Positions 27,007 to 35,787 of a DNA stretch of 64,000 bases are shown here, piece after piece. The stretch lies in assembly GCA_964411505.1 (NCBI GenBank), contig CAYPLH010000004.1:1-64000 (forward strand), given 5' to 3'. Within the stretch, counting starts at the first letter, position 1. Every line of letters starts with the position of its first letter. The position numbers and the translations under genes were made by a program. Under the pieces are notes generated by a model. It was not told the origin of the DNA. It ran no database searches and worked only from the letters and a program-made list of their open reading frames with translations. This DNA comes from CAYPLH01 sp964411505 (GTDB taxonomy: Bacteria > Bacillota > Clostridia > CAYPLH01 > DUMO01).

Positions 27007-27810
27007 GTGAGAAGATGTGTAAAACAAGATAGAAAGTTGAACATAGACATTAATATTAAAGGATTGCATGAAAATGAGGTGATTTTTATTTATCAGGAAA
27101 GATTTTACCGTGATTTTATAACAGACTCAGGATTAGTTTTTTTTAACGTCACTGAGTACGAAACCGATTTGTTTATTGGTGCATCGAGTAATATATTTAG
27201 TGAGACACTGGAATGGGTTAAGTTTTATAGAAAACAAATTGAAGACTGGATCAGATTCCAACCTGAGTTTTTAAAAAGCCTGAAGCCTGTTAAGATTTAT
27301 CCCGATATGCCAGAAATTGTACGCAGAATGGCTGAAGCAGGTCTAAAGACTGGAACGGGACCAATGGCTGCGGTAGCTGGTGCTATAAGTGAGATGGTAG
27401 GGCTTAAGCTTTTAAAATATTCTGATGAAATCATAGTGGAAAATGGAGGAGATATTTTTATCAAGACAGCTGTCCAAAGAAAAGTAGGTATATATGCTGG
27501 AGACTCTCCGTTAAGTGGTAGAATTGCACTTAGCATTGCCCCTTTAGACACTCCGATTGGAATATGTACATCGTCCGGAACTTTTGGACATTCTTTAAGC
27601 TTTGGAAAGGCAGATGCAGCTGTTGTAGTTTCAAAAGATACTTTTTTGGCGGATGCTGCAGCCACCGCAATGGGTAATCTTGTTAAAAAGTTTAATGACA
27701 TATCTGATGCTCTTGATTATGCGGTGGGCATTGATGGAGTGGAAGGAGCTATGGTTATTAAGGGTGACAAGATCGGGGTAAGAGGAAAAGTTCAGCTTGT
27801 AAAAATATAG
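27007..27810 (+). CDS. UPF0280 family protein (COG2122)
   Basis: 267 aa, with the ApbE-like pattern of the family: MAAVAGAISEMVGLKLL near residue 120, then VENGGDIFIKT, GICTSSGTFGHSLSFGKADA and SKDTFLADAAATAMGN. The family is often found with DUF39 and NIL-ferredoxin genes and has been tied to sulfur assimilation in methanogens; its chemistry is unresolved. GTG start at 27007 has only a weak ribosome site. Its stop directly abuts the stop of the convergent PBP gene, with no space for a terminator between them. Confidence 0.85.
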   Translation: MRRCVKQDRKLNIDINIKGLHENEVIFIYQERFYRDFITDSGLVFFNVTEYETDLFIGASSNIFSETLEWVKFYRKQIEDWIRFQPEFLKSLKPVKIYPDMPEIVRRMAEAGLKTGTGPMAAVAGAISEMVGLKLLKYSDEIIVENGGDIFIKTAVQRKVGIYAGDSPLSGRIALSIAPLDTPIGICTSSGTFGHSLSFGKADAAVVVSKDTFLADAAATAMGNLVKKFNDISDALDYAVGIDGVEGAMVIKGDKIGVRGKVQLVKI

Positions 27811-30261
27811 TCACCACGATTCTAAGTCTGGTCCAAAAAGGTCATCGGGAATTGATAGTTCGTGGAGATTGCAATATCCACCTGATGAAAGCTCATATTC
27901 CCAGTCTTTAGGAAGTGGGTCACCCAGATTCATCGGCATGAATGGTTCACTCCTTTTTGTAAATACTTTTTCAATTACAGAAGATTGCGGGCAATATGGA
28001 CCAGCTAGTAAATTTCTACCCCAAGGATCTCTTGATTCAATGCAGACCTTTTCTTTTACATGAACATCGCAATATCCACTAGGCTCAGTTCCTCTGATAA
28101 ATAATTCATTTCTAAGACAGCTTTGCCTAGAGTGTCTTGGATCTTCTGTGCATACATCAGAAGGGAGTTTGCCTGAATATATGCATATAGTTTTTCTTAC
28201 TACCCCAGGCGGTTCTTCAAAATTAATTGGCTCTTTGTTTTCATGCACCTTTGTCATTACTGCATTCCAAATTTTTAGAGCTTGACTGTACTCAGCTGGT
28301 TTTAAAGATGAAGGTGTATCATATCCATACCATGTGGCTGCAACATAATATGGAGAAAAACCAACAAACCACTTATCATGGTTGTCACTTGTTGTACCTG
28401 TTTTTCCTCCTGTAGGAATAAGTTCCTGATTGCGGTTTCTGATAACTCCGTATGGATATGCAGTTCCACCTGACTTAGTTACCCCCGAAAGCATATCAGT
28501 CATGATAAAAGCTGATTGTTCGTCATAAACGATCTGACTTTCCAGTTTGTTTTCCAAAATGATGTTTCCGTCCCGATCTTCTACTTTGGTGTAGGTGACA
28601 GGTTTATAAAAAACTCCTTTATTAACAAAAGGAACGTAAGCAGCTGCCATCTGAAGTGGGTTGACACCCTTATTCAAACCACCCATTGATATTGATACAT
28701 ACCTTTCGTTGTCTCTGTTTATATCAACTCTCTTTAAATAATCATGGGAAATATCAGGTCCGATTATGTAATTCCAAACCTTTGCAGCTACCACGTTTAA
28801 GGAACGACGTATACCATCACGTACAGTGGTTAATCCACTGTAGGTATGATCATAGTTGGTGGGATATATACCTTTTGAAGCGCCAAGCATATAGGCGGGC
28901 GCATCGTCAATGATTGTTGCGGCAGTAATTTTTCTTGTATCAATAGCAGGACCATATACAGCGATCGGCTTGAAACTGGAGCCTGGCTGTCTTTGCATCT
29001 GAGGAGATGCAGCTCTGTTATAGATCGCATCAGCTTTTTTAACACCATACCCTCCATACATTGCTTTAATCTGACCATTTTTGGGGTTTATAATAACCAT
29101 TGCAGATTGTGGGTGCTCTTTTTTTTCATCCAATATAGGGAAAAATTCATCATTAGTATACACTTCATCCATTGCCTTTTGAACATCAGGATCCATGGTA
29201 GTGTATATATTCCATCCTGCGTTATATATAAGGTTTATAGCGGTTTGCTCAGAATATCCTTTATTAACTAGATCTTGTTTTATATCACTTATTACCTGAT
29301 CTACAAAATAGCTTTGATTGCTTGTTTCTTTAGGCTTTACTGTATCACTGGATGCAAATTTTAGCTCCTCCTGTTTTGCTTGTTCATATTCAGTTTGGTT
29401 TATAAATCCTAGTTCAAGCATTTTTGATAAAATAGTTTTCTGACGTTTGATATTACTTTCACGACCAAGAGTAGTAGCAGGAGTATATTTTTCAGGCCAA
29501 TTTGTTATTCCTGCGATACTGGCACATTCAGCTAATGAAAGGTCACCTACATCTTTGTTGAAATACTTGAGGGCTGCAGCTTTAACACCATGCGTATTTC
29601 CGCCCATATTAGCAATATTCATATACAGTTCGAGTATTTGCCATTTTTCAAGATTCATTTCAAGCTGGATAGCCTTCCACCATTCTTGGACCTTTCTTCT
29701 TAATTTGACGTCCTTATCTTTGGTCACATTCTTAACGAGCTGCTGGGTGATAGTACTTCCCCCATAGAAATCTTGGTCGCCTGGAAGGATTTTAGCCTTA
29801 ACATAACTTATAGCGCCTCCTATTGTGCGCTTAATATCAATTCCCGGGTGGTCGTAAAAGCGTTCATCCTCTATGGCAACAAAAGCATCCTTTAAGTACT
29901 TTGGCATTTCGCTATCCTTTGCATACATACGATTTTCATTTATTGCATCAAGATGCGTTATCTGGTTGCCATTAGCATCATAAACAAAGGTGGTAAAATT
30001 AGTAGGCATCAGATCGTCAGGTCTTATAGGATCTGCTGTACGTATATAACCAAAGACAAGTCCACTTACAACACCGACACCTAAAAAAGACATAGCTAAT
30101 AACACAATTATCATCACTTTTAATACTTTCCCTGTGATTTTAAGAAACTTTCGCGAGCCGGGTTTTCTTTTTGATTTTAATGTTTTAGTTGAACTTCCCG
30201 TTTTGCGTTTTCGCTTTGTTATATTCTTTTCATTTGCATTTTTTTGTCTTCTGGACTTCAT
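27811..30261 (-). CDS. Class A penicillin-binding protein (PBP1A-type)
   Basis: Bifunctional peptidoglycan synthase, 816 aa. A very basic cytoplasmic tail (residues 1-44, rich in Lys/Arg), one membrane helix (VLKVMIIVLLAMSFLGVGVV), then the GT51 glycosyltransferase (EDERFYDHPGID, GGSTITQQLVKN, about 130-200) and the transpeptidase with SxxK in GSSFKP (about 425), a SxN-type site (SLNVVAAK) and KTGTTSD (about 617). The tail after 690 carries Cys pairs (CIYSGKLPSDVC). AGGAGG precedes the ATG. Convergent with the sulfur trio. Confidence 0.95.
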   Translation of the reverse strand: MKSRRQKNANEKNITKRKRKTGSSTKTLKSKRKPGSRKFLKITGKVLKVMIIVLLAMSFLGVGVVSGLVFGYIRTADPIRPDDLMPTNFTTFVYDANGNQITHLDAINENRMYAKDSEMPKYLKDAFVAIEDERFYDHPGIDIKRTIGGAISYVKAKILPGDQDFYGGSTITQQLVKNVTKDKDVKLRRKVQEWWKAIQLEMNLEKWQILELYMNIANMGGNTHGVKAAALKYFNKDVGDLSLAECASIAGITNWPEKYTPATTLGRESNIKRQKTILSKMLELGFINQTEYEQAKQEELKFASSDTVKPKETSNQSYFVDQVISDIKQDLVNKGYSEQTAINLIYNAGWNIYTTMDPDVQKAMDEVYTNDEFFPILDEKKEHPQSAMVIINPKNGQIKAMYGGYGVKKADAIYNRAASPQMQRQPGSSFKPIAVYGPAIDTRKITAATIIDDAPAYMLGASKGIYPTNYDHTYSGLTTVRDGIRRSLNVVAAKVWNYIIGPDISHDYLKRVDINRDNERYVSISMGGLNKGVNPLQMAAAYVPFVNKGVFYKPVTYTKVEDRDGNIILENKLESQIVYDEQSAFIMTDMLSGVTKSGGTAYPYGVIRNRNQELIPTGGKTGTTSDNHDKWFVGFSPYYVAATWYGYDTPSSLKPAEYSQALKIWNAVMTKVHENKEPINFEEPPGVVRKTICIYSGKLPSDVCTEDPRHSRQSCLRNELFIRGTEPSGYCDVHVKEKVCIESRDPWGRNLLAGPYCPQSSVIEKVFTKRSEPFMPMNLGDPLPKDWEYELSSGGYCNLHELSIPDDLFGPDLESW

Positions 30262-30399
30262 ACATATATCCTCCTGAACTAGATGGCACGTAATTTTTCT
30301 ATACGAATAAGCTTTCTAAACAAACTGAAAGCTTTGTGCATTATAAGTCATTTTGTAATAAGTAAAAATGTACCATATGGGTTAACTATGCTTTTACCT

Positions 30400-30507
30400 A
30401 TTATATCATGAATTTCGAAGAAATTGCATGATATAATGGTGCATGTGCGTTTTTTGTCTTGACAAAAAAAATCGCACGCACATAAAATCCGCCGGAGGCA
30501 GTATTAT
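30400..30507. repeat. Hairpin-rich repeat, inverted copy (of 15248-15354)
   Basis: The reverse complement aligns along its full length with 15248-15354, including gcctccggcgg, gtgcgtgcgattttttt and the terminal palindrome tatatcatgcaattt. It lies in the 362-bp gap between the divergent PBP and yunB genes. No promoter could be assigned confidently in that gap. Confidence 0.82.
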
Positions 30508-30623
30508 CGCCATATAATATATTATGGACATTTATACCTGATTTCTTGCAGCATAATATTGTAGTACATGAAATATAAATGTACTGTTTTAAAAAACAAT
30601 ATTTATTTTTTGGAGGGGATAGT

Positions 30624-31301
30624 TTGAGGAGAAATGTGTATCGACGATTTGGTTATGCGAAGAAAGCTCACTCGAAAAAAATGTCTATTTTCATTAGAGT
30701 TGTTTCAATACTCATAATATTAGGTCTGCTTGTTATATATGCCCAGAGAAGACTTGTTCCATATCTTGTCGAAATTAGTGAGTTTAGGGCTAAATCTATA
30801 ATTACAATGACTGTGTACAACGCAGTAAAGGATAGTTTTAAGGATGAGATTCTTTATGAGGATCTTATATATATAGACAGGAACAAGAATGGAGTTGTTA
30901 CCTCCATAAGGACAAATATTTCAAGAATGAATAGCCTTTGTGCGCAAATATCAACAAAAATACAAAAAAAGCTAATGGATCTGGATAAAGAAAGTGTAGT
31001 TATACCTTTTGGGATATTTTTGGGAGACACTATATTCACAGGCATAGGACCGGATCTGCACATAAAGATAACTCCCTATGGTAATGTTGAGACCGAGTTT
31101 AAGTCGGAGGTAAATCAAATAGCTGAGGATCAGACAATTCACAAACTATTTCTGGAGGTGAGAACAAGCGTATCAGTTTTGATACCACTGATGCATCAAA
31201 AAACAGAGATAGTTACAAACATTCCCATTGCCGAATCAGTAATCAGGGGGAAAATAGATGAAGAAACATTTAAAGAGCTGGTAAAAAAAAGCGAGGTATA
31301 A
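30624..31301 (+). CDS. yunB: Sporulation protein YunB
   Basis: 225 aa from TTG 30624, seven bases after GGAGGGG; the upstream ATG at 30579 has no ribosome site. A basic N-terminus (RRNVYRRFGYAKKAHSKK), one membrane helix, then the YunB domain: ISEFRAKSIITMTVYNAV, RTNISRMNSLCAQIS, IPFGIFLGDTIFTGIGPDLHIKI and TIHKLFLEVRTSVSVLIP. In Bacillus the gene is under SigE in the mother cell and is needed for normal spores. Its presence indicates an endospore-former. Convergent with the bactofilin gene, with the stops one base apart. Confidence 0.92.
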   Translation: MRRNVYRRFGYAKKAHSKKMSIFIRVVSILIILGLLVIYAQRRLVPYLVEISEFRAKSIITMTVYNAVKDSFKDEILYEDLIYIDRNKNGVVTSIRTNISRMNSLCAQISTKIQKKLMDLDKESVVIPFGIFLGDTIFTGIGPDLHIKITPYGNVETEFKSEVNQIAEDQTIHKLFLEVRTSVSVLIPLMHQKTEIVTNIPIAESVIRGKIDEETFKELVKKSEV

Positions 31302-31302
31302 A

Positions 31303-31776
31303 TTATTTGCTGACTTTTTCCTGTTTTTCCAGTTCTTTTTCTTTATAAACATCATCGAGCACAGAGGCATTTTTACGACTTCTAGTAGAATCTTTGCTTG
31401 ATTTATCTGCAAAGCTGATGGTTTTTTGTTCAAACATATCAGATGAACCGTGAAAAATGCTACCTTCATCTATAATAAGGCTTTGTACTTTTATGTCACC
31501 ATAAAGTTTTGCAGTTGATAGCAGCTTTAGGATTCCTTTTGCATTTATATTTCCTTCAATTGTTCCTGAAAGCTCAATATCACTCGCTGTTACATTGCCT
31601 TTTACATGAGCGTTTTCTCCGATGTAAACACAGCCTTCAACTTCAAGATCACCGTTTATATCACCATCAATGCGGATTGTGCCCTCCGAGATAAGATTGC
31701 CTTCGATGGTGGTATTTACACCTAGAATAGTATTTATTTTTTCACCATTGCTAAAAGTTTTTTTCTTACTGAACAT
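31303..31776 (-). CDS. Bactofilin (polymer-forming cytoskeletal protein)
   Basis: 157 aa. The core (about 15-110) is a series of short beta-helix turns, e.g. NTTIEGNLISEGTIRIDGD and ENAHVKGNVTASDIELSG, with glycine at regular intervals, as in bactofilins, which polymerise into filaments. The C-terminal 45 residues are charged and probably disordered. AAGGAGG precedes the ATG. It is encoded 60 bp after an M23 peptidase on the same strand, a widespread pairing in which the filament is thought to localise the wall hydrolase. Confidence 0.94.
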   Translation of the reverse strand: MFSKKKTFSNGEKINTILGVNTTIEGNLISEGTIRIDGDINGDLEVEGCVYIGENAHVKGNVTASDIELSGTIEGNINAKGILKLLSTAKLYGDIKVQSLIIDEGSIFHGSSDMFEQKTISFADKSSKDSTRSRKNASVLDDVYKEKELEKQEKVSK

Positions 31777-31836
31777 ACAAATCCTCCTTAAAAATTTATT
31801 GCGTTGCTAATTATTATGTTGCTAACTATCGCCTTG

Positions 31837-32775
31837 CTAATTATTGTTGATGTCAAGATATATAAGTGGGTCAATTGGAGTGTCATCTAAGCGTACTTCA
31901 AAATGAAGATGAGGACCAGTACTGATCCCTGTACTGCCTACTGTGGCAATCTGCATTCCTTTTTTTACTTGTTGTCCTGTTTTTACTAATAATTCATTTG
32001 CATGCCCATACAGTGTTTTAATACCATTACCATGGTCTATAATAACACATTTCCCATATCCGCCATGTGTTTGTGCCATTATAACTGTTCCACTGCCTGC
32101 TGCCATTATATCAGCTCCATAATTAGCAGCAAAATCCAGTCCTGCATGAAGCTTATATTCAAAACTTGTAGGATGCACGCGATACCCAAACTTGTCGCTT
32201 ATATTTCCTTGAGTAGGGCAAAAGGTGGGGAGCGCATCAAGAAACTGCTCTACTTGTTTTTTCATATCTGTAAAGTCAACAGTTGTGCTGCTATCAATAC
32301 TGGCGATTTCATTCAGAGCAGCAAGAATATTACGAAGCTCCTGAATATCTTCTGTGAAATTGCCTACCACTCTATTTGTAGAACTATCTGACCTGCTCAC
32401 TGAAAGCTGACTTGTGATATATCTTTCAGTGATTTCCCGGTATTTTTCAGTGTATTGGTTGATAGCCTCTTGGGTAAGAGTTTTGCTGGACTGTAATAAG
32501 TTGTTTTTTTCAAGCACAGAATCCAGTTTGAGAAGGTTCTCGTAACTGGACTTTGCTAGGGAATCTCTTTGGGCGGTAAGGTCTGTTACTTTTCGAATAA
32601 GATAAACTGATAACAAACCCTGACATATAAGAGCAGTTATCACTAATACTACAGCGATACGAGCAAACTTGAAAACTCTATTGCTTAATCGATATGTTCT
32701 GGTCTTGCTCGAATAGTGTGGAGCAAGTATCAACGAAACATACTTTTTATTCTTTTTAATTTTCAACTTTTTCAT
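31837..32775 (-). CDS. M23 family peptidoglycan endopeptidase, membrane-anchored
   Basis: 312 aa. A basic N-terminus, one membrane helix (FARIAVVLVITALICQGLL, about 33-52), a coiled-coil stretch (about 60-115), then a LytM/M23 domain at about 190-300 with HAGLDFAANYGADIMAAGSG, first zinc His and Asp, and GPHLHFEVR, second His pair. All zinc ligands are intact, so it should be active. Probably in one operon with the bactofilin downstream. Cuts peptide cross-links in the wall. Confidence 0.94.
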   Translation of the reverse strand: MKKLKIKKNKKYVSLILAPHYSSKTRTYRLSNRVFKFARIAVVLVITALICQGLLSVYLIRKVTDLTAQRDSLAKSSYENLLKLDSVLEKNNLLQSSKTLTQEAINQYTEKYREITERYITSQLSVSRSDSSTNRVVGNFTEDIQELRNILAALNEIASIDSSTTVDFTDMKKQVEQFLDALPTFCPTQGNISDKFGYRVHPTSFEYKLHAGLDFAANYGADIMAAGSGTVIMAQTHGGYGKCVIIDHGNGIKTLYGHANELLVKTGQQVKKGMQIATVGSTGISTGPHLHFEVRLDDTPIDPLIYLDINNN

Positions 32776-33225
32776 TTTGTTTTCCTTATAATTTTCAGTT
32801 TTTTCTATAGTTAATTTTATAATTATTATTGTAACATAAATTTAATCTTATTTTAATATAAAGTTTAACAAGTCATATTTTTGCATTATAAGAGTTTGTC
32901 CAAAATTTATTGTCTTTAAACTGATTAATTTCTGCTTCCTGCTTGTACCACAAATTATTGCCCCTTAAGGGAACTCTTAGTGTAGAATAATGAAGAACAG
33001 GAAGCTGCACCGGAATATTGCAGTGTACAAGCAAAGCTTTGTTTTTAAATAAGAATGTTATATAATGTTCAATGCTCAAAGGCATATTCCACTGAATGTG
33101 ATAATTCTATACAATATCAAGATTCACTAGCAGCATTGTTTATTTTGATATTGTATGCGAAGTTAGTTCAAATTACTTTTGGGGGAATCATATTATTCTG
33201 ACATAACTTATGAGGTGGTGCCAAA
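32776..33225. other. Intergenic region, 450 bp, no clear gene
   Basis: Between the divergent M23 and racemase genes. AT-rich, with short inverted repeats such as caaagctttg near 33030 and ctgcttcctg/caggaagc near 32930-33005. A 70-codon minus-strand frame (33085-32873) has no ribosome site. I could not place a promoter with confidence. Confidence 0.4.
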
Positions 33226-34068
33226 GTGAAGAAATTAAAAAAACAGAGTGATGAGTTTTACCATTTGATATCTATGGAGGATAAGTCGCATGCCTTAATA
33301 GAAGGCAGGCAACAGACACAAATTGATAAGGATAAAGCCGACCGCAATATCTGTAACCGTTCAAAGCCTATGAGAACAATTGGAATTCTTGGAGGGCTAG
33401 GGCCGCATACATCATCAATATTTTATCTAAACATTATTGATAGGTTCAGTGCAACAGGGTCAAGTTTCAGACCTCCTGTTTTAATGTGGAGTGTGCCACT
33501 AGATTTGGAAGTGGAAAGGAAGTTTATCAAGACAGGCGAAGGAAAAGATGAGTATTTAAGATATTTGATACAAGGTGCTGAAAATTTACAAAAAGGTGGT
33601 GCTGATTTTATTGTAATTCCATGCAATACAGTACATATACACATAGATAATCTTAGAAAGAAAATCGGGATACCCATTTTAAGTATTGTTGAAGAGACTG
33701 TAAAGTACCTTAAAGCAAATGGTGTTTCAAAGGTTGCCATTTTAGCTACAAACGCAACTATAGAAGAAAATTTATATGGTTTAGCACTTGAAAAAGAGAA
33801 GATACTGCCAATCATTCCTGATAAAAACGCGCAAAAAACAGTAATGGAGGTTATTAGCAATATACTTGCAAACTCGAATACAAATAAGGACATGGAAAAG
33901 TTAAGCACTGTAATTAGAAAGCTTAAATGTAGTGGTATTAATGATATGCTATTAGCATGTACAGATTTGCAGATACTTATGAAGCAAAATGAATGCTCTG
34001 CTAAAGTCCACGATACAATGGATATACTTGCTGGTGCAGCAGTCAGGGAGTGCTCCTTTTTAACTTAA
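33226..34068 (+). CDS. Aspartate/glutamate racemase family protein
   Basis: 280 aa. The racemase domain starts at about residue 48 (MRTIGILGGLGPHTSSIFYLN); both catalytic cysteines are present, in IPCNTVH (about 133) and LACTDLQ (about 245). It belongs to the aspartate-racemase-like group rather than MurI. An unusual 47-residue charged leader precedes the domain; the GTG at 33226 is chosen because GAGGTGG lies just upstream, whereas the internal ATG at 33370 has none. The leader has no homology I recognise. Confidence 0.87.
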   Translation: MKKLKKQSDEFYHLISMEDKSHALIEGRQQTQIDKDKADRNICNRSKPMRTIGILGGLGPHTSSIFYLNIIDRFSATGSSFRPPVLMWSVPLDLEVERKFIKTGEGKDEYLRYLIQGAENLQKGGADFIVIPCNTVHIHIDNLRKKIGIPILSIVEETVKYLKANGVSKVAILATNATIEENLYGLALEKEKILPIIPDKNAQKTVMEVISNILANSNTNKDMEKLSTVIRKLKCSGINDMLLACTDLQILMKQNECSAKVHDTMDILAGAAVRECSFLT

Positions 34069-34143
34069 AAATGATTCTTGAATTGTTGAACTAATTAACC
34101 TTGTCCGCTAGATATTTAATTTACCAACATGAATTGTTGTTGC

Positions 34144-34208
34144 AGCGGGGCATGTGCACGTCCGGATTCTGTGGGGGTACGCCCCCGCGAGGGGGGCATC
34201 TACTCGAC
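34144..34208 (+). pseudogene. Probable 3' end remnant of a group II intron
   Basis: A GC-rich 65-bp patch in AT-rich DNA. gtgcacgtccgg followed by attctg resembles the 3' half of domain V, gggggtacgccccc (34172-34185) can form the domain VI hairpin, and ctactcgac (34200-34208) is the usual intron 3' end. The 5' half of domain V and everything upstream are missing, so it is dead. The IS66 target site starts three bases further on. Confidence 0.5.
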
Positions 34209-34272
34209 TCATTTGTGTGTTACTGTCCAGAGGGTAGTCATAAAAAACTTATCAAGCATCACTGAAAAGGAG

Positions 34273-34298
34273 GGAATCGGAAACCGATTCCTTTTTTT
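34273..34298 (+). terminator. Terminator at the left end of the IS
   Basis: Perfect stem ggaatcgg/ccgattcc (34273-34280, 34284-34291) with a 3-nt loop and seven T. It lies between the IS end and its first gene, so it stops incoming transcription. The IS genes must then use a promoter downstream of it, in 34299-34405. Confidence 0.88.
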
Positions 34299-34417
34299 AT
34301 GAGGTGGTGGCATACTCTAATTTATTAAAAATATTTTTAAAAAACCGAATAAAAAAGCAGGACTCTTCATGTTCAATGTCGAATATATAAGATATAAAGT
34401 TTTTTAGGAGAATGCTT

Positions 34418-35305
34418 ATGACATTAAGTACAAGACCTGAAATAACAGAAGATAGAGTGGAACAGATAAGAGATATTATCGCCGAAAACCCCACATGGAA
34501 TCGGACTAAGATCTCAAAGCACATATGTAGGCTATGGGGCTGGCAGAGTCCAAATGGGTATTTGAAAGAAATTTCCTGCAGAGATATGTTACGTACACTT
34601 GACAAGACAGGCAAGATAAATCTTCCAGCAGCATTGACACCATCAAGATCAAGTGGTGCCCCTGATAAAATCAAGCATCTTAAGCATGATATGACACCAG
34701 TATGTGTAAAACTCTCAGAACTTCGTCCTTTGCATATCAACATAGTAAGTGCTGGTAAAGAACTTGAGCTGTTCAAATCGATGATTGATCAGCACCATTA
34801 TCTCAAGTATAGTCGAAGTATAGGCGAAAATATGAAATACATGATATATAGCCATGACGGAAGACCGCTGTCTTGCCTGTTGTTTGGTTCAGCTGCATGG
34901 TCATGCAGGGAAAGGGATAACTTCATCGGATGGAACAAAACTGAGAGGATGCGGGGTCTTAGCCTAATTACAAATAATTCCCGCTTTCTTGTGCTCCCTT
35001 GGGTAAGGGTTCAGCATCTGGCAAGCCATATACTATCGCTAGTCGCACGCAGAATTGTGGACGATTGGCAGCACAAATACGGACATCCAGTGTATTGCCT
35101 TGAGACTTACATAGAAATTGGTCGCTTTCGCGGCATCTGTTACCGAGCCGCCAACTGGATACACGTTGGCAGCACAACAGGTCGAGGACGTGACGGTGGT
35201 CATCATAATGCAATCCTGCCCATAAAGGACGTGTATCTTTACCCGCTAACATCACAATACAAAAAAATATTGTGTGGCATGGAAAGGGAGGTTGCTTGCA
35301 GATGA
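34418..35305 (+). CDS. DruA-like (DUF4338) protein in an IS66 element
   Basis: 295 aa from ATG 34418, seven bases after AGGAG (an ATG at 34412 sits too close). N-terminal winged-helix-like region (NPTWNRTKISKHICRLWGWQ), then the DUF4338 core: MIDQHHYLKYSRSIGENMKY, LLFGSAAWSCRERDNFIGW, NNSRFLVLPWVRVQHLASHIL, YCLETYIEIGRFRGICYRAANW and TTGRGRD. DruA is named from the Druantia phage-defence system, but many DUF4338 proteins belong to transposable elements, as here. It takes the place of tnpA/tnpB in this IS. The function in transposition is unknown; the stop overlaps the next start (ATGA). Confidence 0.85.
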   Translation: MTLSTRPEITEDRVEQIRDIIAENPTWNRTKISKHICRLWGWQSPNGYLKEISCRDMLRTLDKTGKINLPAALTPSRSSGAPDKIKHLKHDMTPVCVKLSELRPLHINIVSAGKELELFKSMIDQHHYLKYSRSIGENMKYMIYSHDGRPLSCLLFGSAAWSCRERDNFIGWNKTERMRGLSLITNNSRFLVLPWVRVQHLASHILSLVARRIVDDWQHKYGHPVYCLETYIEIGRFRGICYRAANWIHVGSTTGRGRDGGHHNAILPIKDVYLYPLTSQYKKILCGMEREVACR

Positions 35306-35787
35306 GCATGGATAAGGTAAAGGCTAAAAACTTCTACCAAGATGCTGGGGATAAAACACTACTAAATTGGTGTCTGTATGAGTATGCCAATATATTGTAT
35401 ACAAAGATAGAAGAAAGTCCTAAGCTGGCAAACTACAGAAAAAATCACCATGCAAACGAGGTTGAGGCATTCTGCGTATATTTTTCAAAACGGCTTAGAA
35501 AGAGTGTGAATGATGCACAGATAGGTCACACGAAGGGCGTTACGATTGATGCAAGGTATGTGTATGAATTCTATCCGGAGAACACATACCAGCAGACACA
35601 AAGGCTAATGGATGCCGCATTGTCTGCGTGGAATGAACATGTCCTCATTTGTTCAAATTGCCCCAATCAATGCCTAATTCATACATATGAAATTACAGAT
35701 ATGTTTGACAATTTGGAAACTGTCGGATGGCCCACCAGACGACACAACAACAGGAATAAACGAGAAAGGCTTAGATATGGACTATAA
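35302..35787 (+). CDS. Unrecognised 161-aa protein of the IS66 element
   Basis: ATG 35302 overlaps the DruA-like stop as ATGA, with GGGAGG 12 bases upstream. Soluble and charged, beginning MSMDKVKAKNFYQDAG; a mid region with FCVYFSKRLRKSV; and a C-terminal Cys motif CSNCPNQC (C-x2-C-x3-C), suggesting a small metal site, before HTYEITDMFDNLE. Its end overlaps the tnpC start by 11 bases, so all three genes are translationally coupled. It does not look like TnpB. I do not recognise a family. Confidence 0.75.
   Translation: MSMDKVKAKNFYQDAGDKTLLNWCLYEYANILYTKIEESPKLANYRKNHHANEVEAFCVYFSKRLRKSVNDAQIGHTKGVTIDARYVYEFYPENTYQQTQRLMDAALSAWNEHVLICSNCPNQCLIHTYEITDMFDNLETVGWPTRRHNNRNKRERLRYGL

Noticed and set aside
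32873..33085. 70-codon minus-strand frame between the M23 peptidase and the racemase
   Set aside because: No ribosome site, no recognisable protein features, and it crosses several small inverted repeats.
34418..35305. A Druantia anti-phage defence system based on the DruA-like gene
   Set aside because: No druB-E genes or large helicase follow; the gene lies wholly inside an IS66 element with clear ends, so I treat it as an IS gene.
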